A model generated the notes under the pieces. That model was not told the DNA's origin, did not search any database, and saw only the letters and a program-made list of their open reading frames with translations. The position numbers and the translations under genes were made by a program. A DNA stretch of 64,000 nt from Neovahlkampfia damariscottae. Lineage: Eukaryota > Heterolobosea > Selenaionea > Neovahlkampfiida > Neovahlkampfiidae. The stretch spans positions 1 through 64,000 of the forward strand of contig JABLTG010000079.1 in assembly GCA_016618085.1 (NCBI GenBank). Direction: 5' to 3'. Shown one piece after another: positions 9,667 through 21,176 of the stretch (the first letter of the stretch is position 1; every line of letters begins with the position of its first letter).

Positions 9667-11395
9667 ATGGCATCATTGATGAAAAAAATTTTTGTTGAGA
9701 CAAAACAGAGTGAGCCCTCTACAAATTCACTTGAAAATAAAAAGAGAACTCTAAAGAGTCCAACAACACCAAGAAGTCCGAAACCAAAAAGAAGACATTC
9801 ATTGTTAATTTCTCAATGTGACACTGAAGAACCAGAATTGGATCCAAAACCTCCACAAACAGTATTACTGACTTATAGAAAAACAAAAAGTATGCCTTCA
9901 TTTTTTGGTTCTATTGGAGATGGTTTTCGTGATAGTTCAGAAGATGTTGATGAAATGATAAAAGAACTCAATCCTCAAAAAGAAATACCAAACGCAACAT
10001 ATGAAGGATATAGCATAAATTTTTTATCAGTTTTCACTCATAAAGATATGAAATTAGCCTTCAAATCTCATTTAGAAGAAGAATACGCATTAAGTAATTT
10101 ATGAAAAAAAATTGACATTCTACAAAGATAATTTTGAATTCATTGAAACTGTAAATGATTTTCCTGATGATAAAGAAGAAAACACAATTGAATCATTTTA
10201 CCAAATTTTCAATTTTTATGTGATTAGTGAACATGAAAGAAGTTTAAATATGAGTGGAAGAAAAATTGAAAAAATTTGTTCAAGAATTGACTTGAAAAAT
10301 AATACTTGGACAATAGAAGAAACACCAAAAGAGATTTTGACTATTTTAAAAAACATTATAATGACTGATTTGTATGAAGATAGTTTTCAAAGATTTTTGA
10401 GAAAACAAACTACTTATGATTTGATTTGTGAAAATTTAAAGAACGTTGATGTTATTTCAAAGAAACCTGAATATTGTGTTTTGTTCAAATTGATAAAATC
10501 TTTTTATGGATCTGAATTAAATGATCGAGAATTATTAACTATTTCAATGAGATTATCAAATGATGACTTATTAAAACAATTTTATCTGAATGAAGAAGTG
10601 TTAAAAATTAATGAGGATAATGAAGTTTTATTGATAATGATTGAAAAAAAGAGACCTATTCGACCAATTAAAAAAATTAAACAATACCTTTCTCCTTTGG
10701 TATTGGAATGGTTTGAACCAGAATTTTATCAATCCTGTATTTCAATAAGTGATGTATTATTGAACTTTGATGAAGATGGATTGTGTATTCCAAGGAAGAA
10801 TTGCACCAATGAAGCAGTTTTCGTTGTTAAACTTGGAAGTGTCAAAATCACAGATGAAAGTTTGAAAAAAGTTTTGGATTGTATTGTGATATGGAATACC
10901 ACTAAAAAATATTCAACAAAGTCGGGAGATAATCTAAGTAGTTCAAAAAAGTTCTCTGAAAATTTGATTGAACATTTGGGTATTACACTATCAAATGATT
11001 CTTCAAAACTTCTAACCAGTTTTTTCTTGAATCATAAAAAATTTGTTCCTACCGAGAAGTTTAAAAAAAGTTATCAAATGAAAGAGAAATTTAGGTTGTT
11101 TGATTCTCATGAGAGTTTAGATGAATTCATTAACAAATTAAAAGAAATTGATTCAAAATTTGAGAATTTCACAGATGATATTAATTATTTGAAGTCTTTA
11201 GATCAAGCTTTTTGGATGAGATATTTTTCAATGCTCCAGGAATCTAATAGAGATCTAAAAGAACAAGAATACATGAAATTGAAATTATCAAAAATCTGTC
11301 CATTTTCAAATGAAATTGAAATCAAAACATCAAATGAATTAGTTGAAATAATACCAAGTGAATCAACAATTCCTGAAATCATCATCAAATTGTGA
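9667..11395 (+). CDS. RGS protein with C-terminal papain-like domain that lacks its Cys
   Basis: Exons 9667-10093 and 10128-11395 encode 564 residues. After a Ser/Pro/Lys-rich tail comes an RGS domain (about 118-245) with the acidic EEEYALNNFEF segment and the Y/L-rich closing helix; RGS domains speed GTP hydrolysis by G-alpha, and a G-alpha gene lies 1 kb upstream. Residues about 325-520 match, segment by segment, the C-terminal half of the gene at 60,347-62,085 (shared: LCIPRK, I-x-x-W-N, D-x-A-F-W-M-x-x-F). There the pattern FFHTALIIG ... GNCQDFV suggests a papain-like His/Cys pair; here both are replaced (FYQSCISIS ... SSKKFSENL). The domain is thus probably non-catalytic and used for binding. 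Confidence 0.8.
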
Positions 11396-11466
11396 AATAA
11401 TACCTTTACAAATTTGGAAATTTTTTATGTTGCTGTTGAAATCACTAATTCCAATAAATCAATTTT

Positions 11467-13967
11467 TTATTGATTTTTTAAAACATAAAAGATTGTATGA
11501 CCAATGTTTTCAGGTGAAAAAACAGCTTCTGTATTATAATCAAATAACGCCCTAATTGGTTCTTTATCTGTTGAATAATGGAAGTTATGATAACCATCTT
11601 GAGATACTTCCGAAGCAGAATGTAAAATAATCATTCCATTTGTTGTTAAATAATGAATTTTCAAATATTCATAAATTTGAACATGATTGAAAATTCCATC
11701 AATTGAATTAGCAAAGATGATGATATCATATTTTTCAGCATTCGGTTTGTAAATGAATTTCTTATCTGTTTCATAAATAATTTCAATTGTACCTGAATCA
11801 AACCAATTTTCAAAATCAGGAAAGAGATATTTCTTTGAATAGTCATTAATCTTTTTATCAAGATTAACAACAGAAATCTTTTCGATTCCTTGAAATAAAT
11901 TTGATTTTGCAATTCTTGCAAGGATGCTTAAACTCTCATCACCAAAAATGAGAATTTTCTTTCCTTTTGATTCTTTAATTTTTTGATAATAAAAGTCATT
12001 ATGATTTGGACTATTAGCAACATAAGTAATAGTTGAATCCATAATTAAACCTTTTCCAAGTTCTTTTGAATCAAAAAAAAGAGCTTTGTATTTTGAATCT
12101 GTCCATTCAAGTATTTTAGCACCATGAATGAATGTATATTCATCATTTGTACGAGCTACTAAATCACCTTTTGTGTAATTGGCATGTTCCCCAACATAAT
12201 CTTCATTTGAATGTTTATATTCAACTGTATATTCTTTTGGATTGAAATGATGAACAATTAATTCTAAAGCATTGAAAAAGTTAATATCAGATCTATTGAC
12301 ATTCAATTCAAACATGATTGAATTTTCATCCAATGAATGAAGTACAACTTCTGCTTTGTCGAATGAAATTTTTCCTTCCAACATTCCATCCCTCATTGAC
12401 AATTTTGAAACAAAATCTTTTTCTTTTTCTGATGAAGTGAATTCAATCATTCTTTCAATTTCTCTTTTTAATAATTTTTCATTTGAAAATTGATCCAAAT
12501 CAACACCTTGCATTTTCACTTTGAAGAAATTTTTCAACGGAAAATAATCATCATGAAGGATAGTCAAATGAGTACCATAAGTAGTATTTAAACCATTTTT
12601 TGTGATTGTTAAATCAAATTTATGTTTTTCCATTGGTTTGAAGAATGAATGTTTCTTGTTTTTATGATAAAGGTAAAAAACAGTGTGTCCAATATATTCA
12701 GGAGTATATTTGTAAAATGGTTTTGTATCAAATAATTCTGATGATTTTGGATGTCTTACATACTTCAAATCATCTTCATTTACATGTACATCTTCTGTTT
12801 TCTCTTCTACTAAACCATATTGCATTAATATGTAAGTATGTGGTTTCATGTGATAATCTAAGAGTTTCTTAAAGTAATTACGTTGAAATAATTTTAAAGA
12901 AATCATAATTTCTGGGTCAGTTGTGTCCTTGAAATAACGAATTTTAATTGGTCAATGAATCTTACCATCAGAATTGCATCATATTGAACATTTTTATCTA
13001 AATCTAAAACATATTTGTTTGCATCTTCAATTTTAATTTTGATTTTTGGATCATTTAACCATTCAGGATCTTTTTGATGAAAAAACTTTTTAGAAATTTC
13101 AACAACATCCTTATCAATTTCTACTAATGTAAAAGAATTAATATCATTCCATAACTCAGATTTAGCAATTTTTTTTAAAATGACTAAATCACCACCACCT
13201 ATTTTTTGTGAATTTTTTATTTTCTTCTTACCAATCATGAGAATATCTTTTGGTTTTGTTTTTTCAACTTGGTCATAAAAAACATTTGTATAATTTCCTA
13301 AGGCTTCACAATATTGTGTAATTTGATCTAAAATTAAACATTTTCCAGCTGTTTTTGTGTTTATAATCATAGCTCTTTGAAATTTTGTTTTTTCATAATG
13401 AAGAATATCAGCATGATGCATAATGACAGGTACTCCAAAACCTTCAGCCAGTAAATCAGTTTCTGTGAATATGTCTGTTGTTCCTTTTTCTAAATATTCC
13501 ATGGAAACATTTTTTGAGCCAAGAAAATCAACAATCATTCTCATTGCGTTATATTCTTCCCAAAGATGACGTAATTCATATCTTATAGTAATCAAATTCT
13601 CTTTTGAATCCATAGAAATAAGTGTGTTTGGTGTTTCTAAAATTCCATTGTACGACTTGTCTGGTTTAACAATTATTTTTGTGGTAATTTTTGTTTCATC
13701 AACATTAGAAGTGTATGCTAAAATTTTTTTTATAGGTTCTGTAATATCTGTATCTTTAGTAATAGTTGCATATGGTGAATCATAAATTTTCCAAAGAAAC
13801 TTTCCAACACGAGGAACTCCTTTTAATAATGTAAAATGTTCTCCATAAGTTGTATTTTCTGAGTTATAAGTCAAGTCACAGTATTTGTGTTCTTTAAATT
13901 CTGAAGTTACAAAAAGCACTTGTAACAACGCCGTTACAACGAGAAGACTGATGGTTGATGATCTCAT
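11467..13967 (-). CDS. Secretory protein with two tandem spermidine/spermine-synthase-like units
   Basis: Exons 13967-13232, 13198-12966 and 12927-11467 give 809 residues. The 33-nt first intron is a multiple of three without stop; removing it restores ILMIGGGDL, the SAM-binding glycine motif. The second intron joins DAILM to DTTDP, the conserved aminopropyltransferase acidic motif. An N-terminal signal peptide or anchor (SLLVVTALLQVLFV) is unusual for this cytosolic family. Unit 1 (about 25-400) keeps GGGD, LVEID and DTTDP. Unit 2 (about 401-809) starts and ends with the same landmarks (TTYG-x-H-x-T-x-L; IGHT[VI]FY) but has FGDES, VVNLD and ANSIDG in place of the key motifs, so it is probably inactive. 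The ATG is embedded in CCAATG. Confidence 0.85.
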
Positions 13968-14166
13968 TGGTCTGTCAAAAAATTTTCCGTATCTTATTCA
14001 TTGGCCAGAAAAATGGTATTCAAAATAGAATTTTGTTTGCATCTTGTCTACTACATGGAATTCAAAGTACAAAAAATTGGTTTATCATCGACAATTTGAA
14101 TTTTATTGAACTCAAGTTCGAATACTGACCAATGAAATCAGTCCAACAAGAATAATTAACACAATA
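13968..14166. promoter_or_regulatory. Divergent promoter region
   Basis: The 199 bp between the synthase-like gene and a Rho gene contain several CCAAT/ATTGG copies, including the one fused to the leftward ATG (13,966-13,970) and CCAAT at 14,129-14,133, 33 bp before the rightward ATG. No ORF of note. Confidence 0.45.
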
Positions 14167-14808
14167 ATGGTTGATACAATGATCAAATGTGTCTCATTAG
14201 GAGATGGTGCTGTTGGAAAAACTTGTCTTTTGATTTCATTTGCTCAAAATAAATTTCCAGAAGACCATATACCAACAGTTTTCGATAATTATCTTGCAAA
14301 TGTTTTATGGAAGCAAAATACAGTTTCCTTAGGACTTTGGGATACAGCAGGCCAAGAAGAATATGAAGGATTAAGAGTATTATCTCTTCCTGATACTGAC
14401 GTTTTTTTGATTTGTTATTCCGTTGTAAATCCAGTTTCATATTCAAATGTAAAAAATGTTTGGGCAAAAGAAGTAAAAAAAAATTGTCCACAGGCACCTA
14501 TAATACTTGTAGGAACTAAATTAGATTTAAGAGAAGATGAAAAAGTGTTAAAAGAGATGGCAAATAATGGAGAAAAACCTATAACTCAAGATATGGGAGA
14601 ACAACTTCAAAAAGAAATTGGAGCTGAATATTTTGTTGAATGTAGTGCTTTGACACAAAAAAATGTCAAAGAATGTTTTCATTTTGCCATCGAGGCTGTT
14701 CTGGAACCAATAAAAAAAAAAGAAACAAAAAAACCGACAATTTTCAGCTCTGTTAGTCAAAGCACAGATACTGAAGATATTGATAATTTTCTCAAAAAGA
14801 AAAAATAA
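14167..14808 (+). CDS. Rho-family GTPase without CAAX box
   Basis: A single exon of 213 residues, closely similar to the Rho protein encoded at 8,869-9,525 over all G boxes (GDGAVGKT, TVFDNY, WDTAGQ, GTKLD, ECSAL). The insert region has the same length as in that paralogue. The tail ends in a run of lysines with no Cys, again lacking a prenylation site. Expected function: control of actin and membrane dynamics when GTP-bound. It stands head-to-tail with a third, more divergent GTPase 38 bp downstream. Confidence 0.93.
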   Translation: MVDTMIKCVSLGDGAVGKTCLLISFAQNKFPEDHIPTVFDNYLANVLWKQNTVSLGLWDTAGQEEYEGLRVLSLPDTDVFLICYSVVNPVSYSNVKNVWAKEVKKNCPQAPIILVGTKLDLREDEKVLKEMANNGEKPITQDMGEQLQKEIGAEYFVECSALTQKNVKECFHFAIEAVLEPIKKKETKKPTIFSSVSQSTDTEDIDNFLKKKK

Positions 14809-14846
14809 ATCTTCATTTTTATTGGTTCTTTTTCTTTTGAGTTTTG

Positions 14847-15392
14847 ATGGAGGAAGCAAAAACCAAATTGAAATTTGTGTTAGTTGGTGATACATCTGTT
14901 GGAAAATCATCTATTTGCTTGGAATATTTCAATCCAAAAAGTTCTCAACAAAGTTATCTTCCAACAATTCATCACACTTTTGAACAAAGGGTTGAAGTAA
15001 ATGGAAAAAATGTGTACCCTGTAGTTTACGACACAAATATAAATGAATATGATATTTGCGCTCCTGATAAACTCTATCCAGGCACAAATTTTTTTGTACT
15101 TTGCTTTAATATTAATGAAAAAAAATCGTTTGAAAATGTAAAAAAATTCTACATTGAAGAAATTGGAAAATACTCACCAGAATCATTTAAAATTTTAGTA
15201 GGAACGAAGATTGACCAAAAGGATGAAAATAGTATTACAAAATTGGAAGCTGAAAAATTGTCCAAGGAAATAAATGCAATTGAATATATTGAAACATCTT
15301 CATATGAAAGGATCAATATTGATGAAATATTTCTCCATTGCGTTCAATTTTTGTCAAAAAAAAAAAGAAAATCTGATTGCATTTTGAGTTAA
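14847..15392 (+). CDS. Degenerate Rho/Ras-like GTPase with CAAX box
   Basis: A single exon of 181 residues; ATG 14847 lies 21 bp after ATTGG. The P-loop (GDTSVGKSS) and the specificity motif (GTKID) are present, but the switch II motif WDTAGQ is replaced by YDTNINE, so the catalytic Gln and the invariant Gly are missing. It ends CILS, a valid CAAX box, unlike its two Rho neighbours. Likely an atypical, GTP-locked or slow GTPase (compare Rnd-type proteins) that works by binding. Its position directly behind a canonical Rho suggests tandem duplication followed by divergence. Confidence 0.85.
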   Translation: MEEAKTKLKFVLVGDTSVGKSSICLEYFNPKSSQQSYLPTIHHTFEQRVEVNGKNVYPVVYDTNINEYDICAPDKLYPGTNFFVLCFNINEKKSFENVKKFYIEEIGKYSPESFKILVGTKIDQKDENSITKLEAEKLSKEINAIEYIETSSYERINIDEIFLHCVQFLSKKKRKSDCILS

Positions 15393-15403
15393 AAGTGAAT
15401 AAA

Positions 15404-18388
15404 TCAATCTATTCTATTTGAATTTGAACAACAGAAAATGCAACAACATAATTTGCAACCTTTTCTTGAATTAAGTCCAAAAACACCACCTAAAATATTT
15501 GACTCTGAATAATTTTCATTCTTTTCATGATTGAATAATGGATTCAATTCTAAGTTGATATTTTTACCGTTGTCATTGTTTTGATACAATACTAGTCGAT
15601 ACAAGAGTCTGCCTTCTGTTGAATTTTTAGTTTTTATGAATCTAATGAGTGCCAACCAAAATGTCAATGAAGAGTCAAATGGAATCCAAGGGAACATAGC
15701 CAAAGATGTTTTCAATGACTCAAATTTGTAACGAAACAAAAATGTCATCCAAATGTTGACTGTGGAATCAAATGTATCCCCATGTTGAAGAAATGAATCA
15801 GATTCAGATTCTTCTTCATATTTCTTGTTTGTGATCATTTTCTTTTCAGAAAATCCAAAAAAAGGCAAGAAATTAACAACCAATCGTTTTTGAAATTCAC
15901 TGTTCTCCCTTTTGAAAGCAATCAAACTAGTTTTAGGATGAAAAATGACAGCCATTGAATATAATGTATAAATTCTATCTGATTGATGCTCTGGATTTCT
16001 AACTGTTTCCTCGAATCGATAGTACAATAAAACTGCTAAGCAAAAAATAAAATCATATTTTCTTCCTTGATAAGAAATCTCTGTTCTTATTAATGAAAGA
16101 TAAGAATGAAATATCCAAAAGAAACAAATTTGTTTGTACTTTCTTCTTTCTCCATTGCTCCATGTAGATAAATAATTTTCATCTTGTTGATATCTGAACA
16201 ACAAAAAGATTGAAATGATAATTGAATGGTCAACATAATTGTTGACAAGGTTGAACAATCCATAATGAGGCCAAATCCAACCTAATGATATTAATAACTT
16301 TGCAGGGTATTTTTCATATTGGTGTTCCAATGATTCCAACTTTTGGTGAGTTCTTTGATTTTTTTTATATTTGAACAAGTTGGCTTCATCATATTCATAA
16401 TTGATTAAAAAATAGATGTAAAATATATTTTTAGTAATATGAATACCATGTAATTGATCTGTTCTTGTTAATTGGTATTTTATTAATGAGTATCCATGAA
16501 AAAAAAATATCAAAATACAAGTCTCCTTGAGGAACGTATTTTCAACATAAGATATCAATCCAAATATGATAAATTCTTTAGTTTTTCCTGTTTTAATATT
16601 GACAAGAAACAATAATATTGTCATTTCGTATCCAGTGAAGTTTCTATTTTCCAAAATGTATGTAAAGGATATTAAAGGAATAAGATGAATAGATTTTTCA
16701 ATTCCAGAGTATTTTGTATGACATCTGAAGACAAACAATAAACACCAATGATTTGTGGTGATTTCATCATTAAGAGATTGTGACTTCAGATTGTCCAATG
16801 ATTTGTCAGCTGTAACTCTTTTTGAGTAACCCATCAGTCCAAACAATATTAAATGAAGTTCAAAGTCCAAACTACTAATTTTGAAAGATAAAAATAAAAA
16901 GTGATTTTTGATTGTGTATTTCCCAATTGAAAATGATCCATGAATTAAATTCTTCAAAAAACCACCAGGTGATTTATAAATGAAAATTGGAAAAATCCAA
17001 ATGAAAATTGATTTCATTTCACCTTCTAAACGACTTGTCATCACGAAATAGATTGGAAATAACCAACATCTATAGTGAATGATTTGTTTTTCCACTTGAT
17101 CTTCATTTTTGAGTTTTTCCACCTTGCTTTGAAAATGAAACAACAATAAATATAATGCTGTTGTCGTTTTTGTTGAATAATAAACAAAAAATGGAATGAA
17201 CCAAATTGTTTTGATATTTTTATTGGATGCATATCCAATCAACAAATACATCAAACTGACATAAAAAGATTCCTGATCTTTTGATTTCCAAAATAATAAT
17301 AAAATGGGAAGGAACATAATAAACGTTCCATTTTCTTTTTCTTGATACAGAAATAGAGGAGCAAAGAGCCAAATTGATCTGTTGTTTTTTCCGTCATCTG
17401 TTGAAATGAACAATATTAATAAAACAGAGAAAAACTTGTTATTGTTTGATTCTCTATAACAAACAATAACAGAATATACTGAAAAGAATTTGAAATAAAT
17501 CACGGATGGTATTGGTAGAATAACTAAACAATCAAAATACTCAACCCATCCAAAAAATGGAATTATAATCAAACTTGTCAATGAATAACATTGATTTGGT
17601 TTTCTTTCCATTGATATTTCAAATATAGGGAATAATAATAACAAGAAAAATCCATCAAATTTAGCCAACCAAAATACCAAAAGTAAGCAAAGAACGAAAT
17701 CATATCCTCCAGATGGATTCCAAGTGAACCCAATACCTTTAAACAAATAAATGATTTTTTAAGTTTACCTGACAACAATATTGGAATGGTGATGATATAT
17801 TCATCATTTGTTGATTTATAACAAGTTGCAATTAAGAATAAAATAAAATTGAAATAATTTCCATCTCTGTTGAAATATAACAACGGAATTATCCCTAAAT
17901 AATAATTTCTTGAAAGATATTCAAAACCAAAAAAACCAACCAACAGAAAATTGAGAAAAAATTTTGAAGTTGAAAGTTGAATAAAAATCAAAGGAAAAAT
18001 GGCTAAAACTCGAGTTGTAACTGATTTATAATGCATAAAAATTAACATAAAAAGATGAAACTGAGTGCTCCAGTCACTATAATAAAAGAAAAATGGCAAG
18101 ATATGTAACCAAGTTGTTGAGTCTGTTTGAGTGAATATTATCAATCCAAAAAATAAAACAATAGTTGTTCTTTCTTTTGTTTTTTTCAAATAAAATAATA
18201 AAAATAGTAAATTTAAACTAAAACCATTTCCGAAACTTAAATTAAACAAAAAAGGATGAAAGTCAATGCTGGTGTAATCTGAGTGATGATAGATAAAAAA
18301 AGGCCAACAACAAGATGTCTCCGTTTCCTAATTTAAGTTAAAAAAAAAAAATCACTTCATGAGAGAAGAAAGGCCAAAGTTTAATCAT
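15404..18388 (-). CDS. Large hydrophobic protein with recurring W-x-F-P-[FIL]-F repeats
   Basis: Exons 18388-18356, 18327-17769 and 17736-15404 encode 974 residues. The 33-nt first exon is supported by frame, a GTGATT donor, a TTAG acceptor and CCAAT 18 bp upstream. The protein is almost wholly hydrophobic and aromatic, with a short motif recurring roughly every 20-25 residues: LWPFFSH, CWPFFIYHH, HILPFFFYY, LAIFPLIFI, LGIIPLLYF, WLFAPLFLY, WFIPFFVYY, WLFPIYFV, WIFPIFIY, IHLIPLISF, NFLPFFGF. Polar loops separate them. This could be a many-pass membrane protein or a repeat barrel. The C terminus is Cys-rich (CKLCCCIFCCS), suggesting palmitoylation. I do not recognise a named family. Confidence 0.75.
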
Positions 18389-18529
18389 CAAAGAAACGTT
18401 GATTTGATTGGATAAAAAATAGATCTAGAAATTTATTCAAACCAAACTGGTAAATTTTATTCTTGGGTTTAATTTTCATTCAGTAACTTTTGGCACCTCT
18501 TCTGTTCAACCTGTTACATTATTGATTTT

Positions 18530-19901
18530 TCATAGATTAAAATGACGATGACCATCACAACAAATGAAATAAACAACTCCAACAAATAATAAAACAAATC
18601 CAAAAAATCCTTCAAAAATGAAAATTGGAATGAAACATTGAACAAATGTTGCTGTAATAATACCATCTAATTTCAATCCAATCAGCATCAAAGGAATCCA
18701 AATAAAACTTGATAATAATATCAAACCCCAAAATGCGCACATTGAGACAACAAAAATACAAAGATCTTTTTCGATAACTGCCATGATCATTGGCAATGAA
18801 AACCAAGCAATAAATGGAATATAAAATGGAATAAAAACTAATGACCATTGAATGTTTGTAGTATGATCCAAATTCAATACGGAATAAAGAATTCCCAATC
18901 CAAAAAATATCAATGATCCAACTACTGTCAGTACTACTGGAATAGCTTCTGTACCAGCATTACTGAGAGAACTATGTATTGATGGAATATCATTTATAAA
19001 TATAACTAAAATTGATATCAGTGCTGGTAATAAACAATACAACCAATATTCTTCGTTTCTAAATGCAATCAATTTCACTCCAATTCCAATGATAGTCAGG
19101 GGAATGAATAAAAATTGATATCCAAAAAAAACACTAAAAGGTGGTGCCTGAGTTTCAAAGAACTGTGACTGTGTGAAAAATGGAAAATATTCCAATTTTG
19201 TGGCAAGATAAAAAAGTGTTAAAAAGTACAGCAAAGAACAAATTGCAAGTGGTACCCAATTTATCAAGAAGTAAAAACCTGTGGTTGGTATTATTCCATC
19301 CATGTGTATTGGTAAAATAATTGAAACTATAAAAAGCACCATCATTGTGAATAAACTAAAAGGTATCCAGTAAACAGGGTTATCATATTTACTATAATCT
19401 ATATATGTTTTATTTCTAACTAATTGAGCATAAGTCTTTGACAAAATTTGATTTTTTCTAAAAATAGAATATTCTAATTTATACAAATTGTCATTTTCTT
19501 TCATATCTACAAAATAGTCATCATTTTGCTTCATTTTTGATATTCTATCAAATGAATACGTCGGAAAGTGATAATATTGAAATATTGGCATATTAATCTG
19601 TTTAAGATATTTTTGAAATAAATTAGGGTGATTTTCGTCTGTTACAAATTTTTTCCATAAATAATTCGATGCTAAAAACATATTTTAATGAGAAAAAATA
19701 TTTTTTACATGCAATTTCGAACATTTCTTTGTTAACTGAAGAGACTTGAACTAATGAAGTTATGTCCAGGTATAAAAATATTTCTTCCCATATTTCACGT
19801 GGAAACTCGGTTTTTACATTCTGTTGGAAGTTAGTAGATTCATCTTCATATTCTTCTTCTTCATTTGTTAAAAACTGCATGATTGGTGGAATATTAATCA
19901 T
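18530..19901 (-). CDS. F-box protein fused to a multi-pass membrane domain
   Basis: Exons 19901-19709 and 19671-18530 give 444 residues (437 if ATG 19880 is used). An F-box lies at about 33-75 (FPREIWEEIFLYLDITSLVQ), the module that binds SKP1 in SCF ubiquitin ligases. After a polar linker come about nine hydrophobic helices from residue 165 to the end, finishing ICCDGHRH. F-box plus polytopic membrane domain would anchor a ubiquitin ligase in a membrane; I know no standard family with this order, though similar proteins may exist in amoebae. ATTGG abuts the first ATG and CCAATC the second, so the start is uncertain by seven codons. Confidence 0.8.
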
Positions 19902-19924
19902 CCAATAATTTCAATTCAGTTACA
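19902..19924. promoter_or_regulatory. 23-bp bidirectional promoter
   Basis: Only 23 bp separate the ATG of the leftward F-box gene (if 19901 is used) from the ATG of the HMG-CoA lyase gene. The gap contains CCAAT at 19902-19906. If the leftward start is ATG 19880 the gap is 44 bp with two copies. Confidence 0.45.
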
Positions 19925-21108
19925 ATGCTGAAGTCTCTATTGAGGAAAAATAATTTTTTAAAAAATACAACTAGAAACTTTACTTACCCAAAAAAAGTTA
20001 CAATTTATGAAGTTGGACCACGTGATGGTCTTCAAGTAAGAAATAAAAAAATTTAACAAAAAGAACGAAAAAACGGCAGTTCCTGCAGACGTAAAAGTTG
20101 AATTTATAAATAAATTATCAAAAACTGGATTAAAATATGTTGAAGCGACAAGTTTCGTTTCACCAAAATGGGTTCCTCAAGTAACAAAAAAAAAATTAAT
20201 CAAAAAAAGATGGGTGACGGAAAAGAGTAAGAAATTGAAAGAAAAAAAACTTAAATTCTTAAAGAGTATATCAAAAAATAGATAAAGTATCTGGAGTTGA
20301 ATATCCTGTCCTCGTACCAAATATCCGTGGTTTAGAAACAGCCATTGAATTGAATGTCAAAGAAATTGCAATTTTCATTGCATCATCAGAAGGATTTAGT
20401 CAAAAAAATATTAATTGTTCGATATCCGAATCAATAGAACGTTATAAACCAGTTATTTCAAAAGCACTTCAAAATGGCATTAAAGTTCGTGGATATCTTT
20501 CCACTGTTTGTGGATGTCCATATGATGGAGAAACACCAGAAGAACAAGTTGCAAATTTAAGTGAAGTTTTGTATAATTTAGGTTTGAAAATCAAATAACT
20601 CACTGTTATAGGGTGTTATGAGATTTCTTTAGGTGATACTATTGGAGTAGGAACTCCTGGTAAAGTTTGGAAAATGTTGAAAGCTGTCACTGAAAAAGTA
20701 CCAAAAGAAAAATTGGCTGTTCATTTTCATAATACTTATGGTCAAGCTTTATCAAATATTTTAGCTTCTTTGGAGGTTTTTTTTTTCTTTTTTTTTTTTT
20801 TTTTTTGACTTTTTTAATAGATGGGTATTTCAGTTGTTGATAGTAGTGCAGCTGGTCTGGGTGGTTGTCCTTATGCAAAAGGTAATTTTTTAACATTTTA
20901 ATTTTTTTTTTTTTTTTTAGGAGCAACTGGAAACGTAGCTTCAGAAGATGTAGTTTATATGCTTCATGGAATGGATATTGAAACAGGAATCAATTTGCAT
21001 AAATTAATAGAAGCAGGACAATTTATGAATGGATATTTAGGAAAGAAAAATCAATCAAATACAGCAAGAGCAATAATTAACAAAGGAGAACTTAATACTC
21101 AAAATTAA
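19925..21108 (+). CDS. HMGCL: Hydroxymethylglutaryl-CoA lyase, mitochondrial
   Basis: Seven exons (19925-20035, 20064-20180, 20210-20226, 20265-20581, 20612-20775, 20821-20881, 20921-21108) give 324 residues; human HMGCL has 325. One exon is 17 nt. The enzyme splits HMG-CoA into acetoacetate and acetyl-CoA (EC 4.1.3.4), last step of leucine breakdown. Motifs: VGPRDGLQ (catalytic Arg), [17 protein letters not shown] metal-binding His pair, and [14 protein letters not shown], the signature loop with the catalytic Cys. The Arg/Lys/Asn-rich N terminus ([14 protein letters not shown]) looks like a mitochondrial presequence, arguing for leucine oxidation in the organelle. Two introns contain long T-tracts before their AG. 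Confidence 0.97.
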
Positions 21109-21176
21109 AAATTTTTTTAAATAAAATTCTTTCCAGATTGAATGGATTTAATTTGATTGGACAATTTTGTTTTATT

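Noticed and set aside
12903-13967. Two separate spermidine-synthase-like genes
   Set aside because: A 38-nt intron at 12928-12965 joins them in frame and completes the DTTDP motif of the first unit; no stop or new promoter separates them.
20770-20920. Long poly-T tracts as repeats or terminators
   Set aside because: They lie inside two introns of the HMG-CoA lyase gene as pyrimidine tracts before AG.
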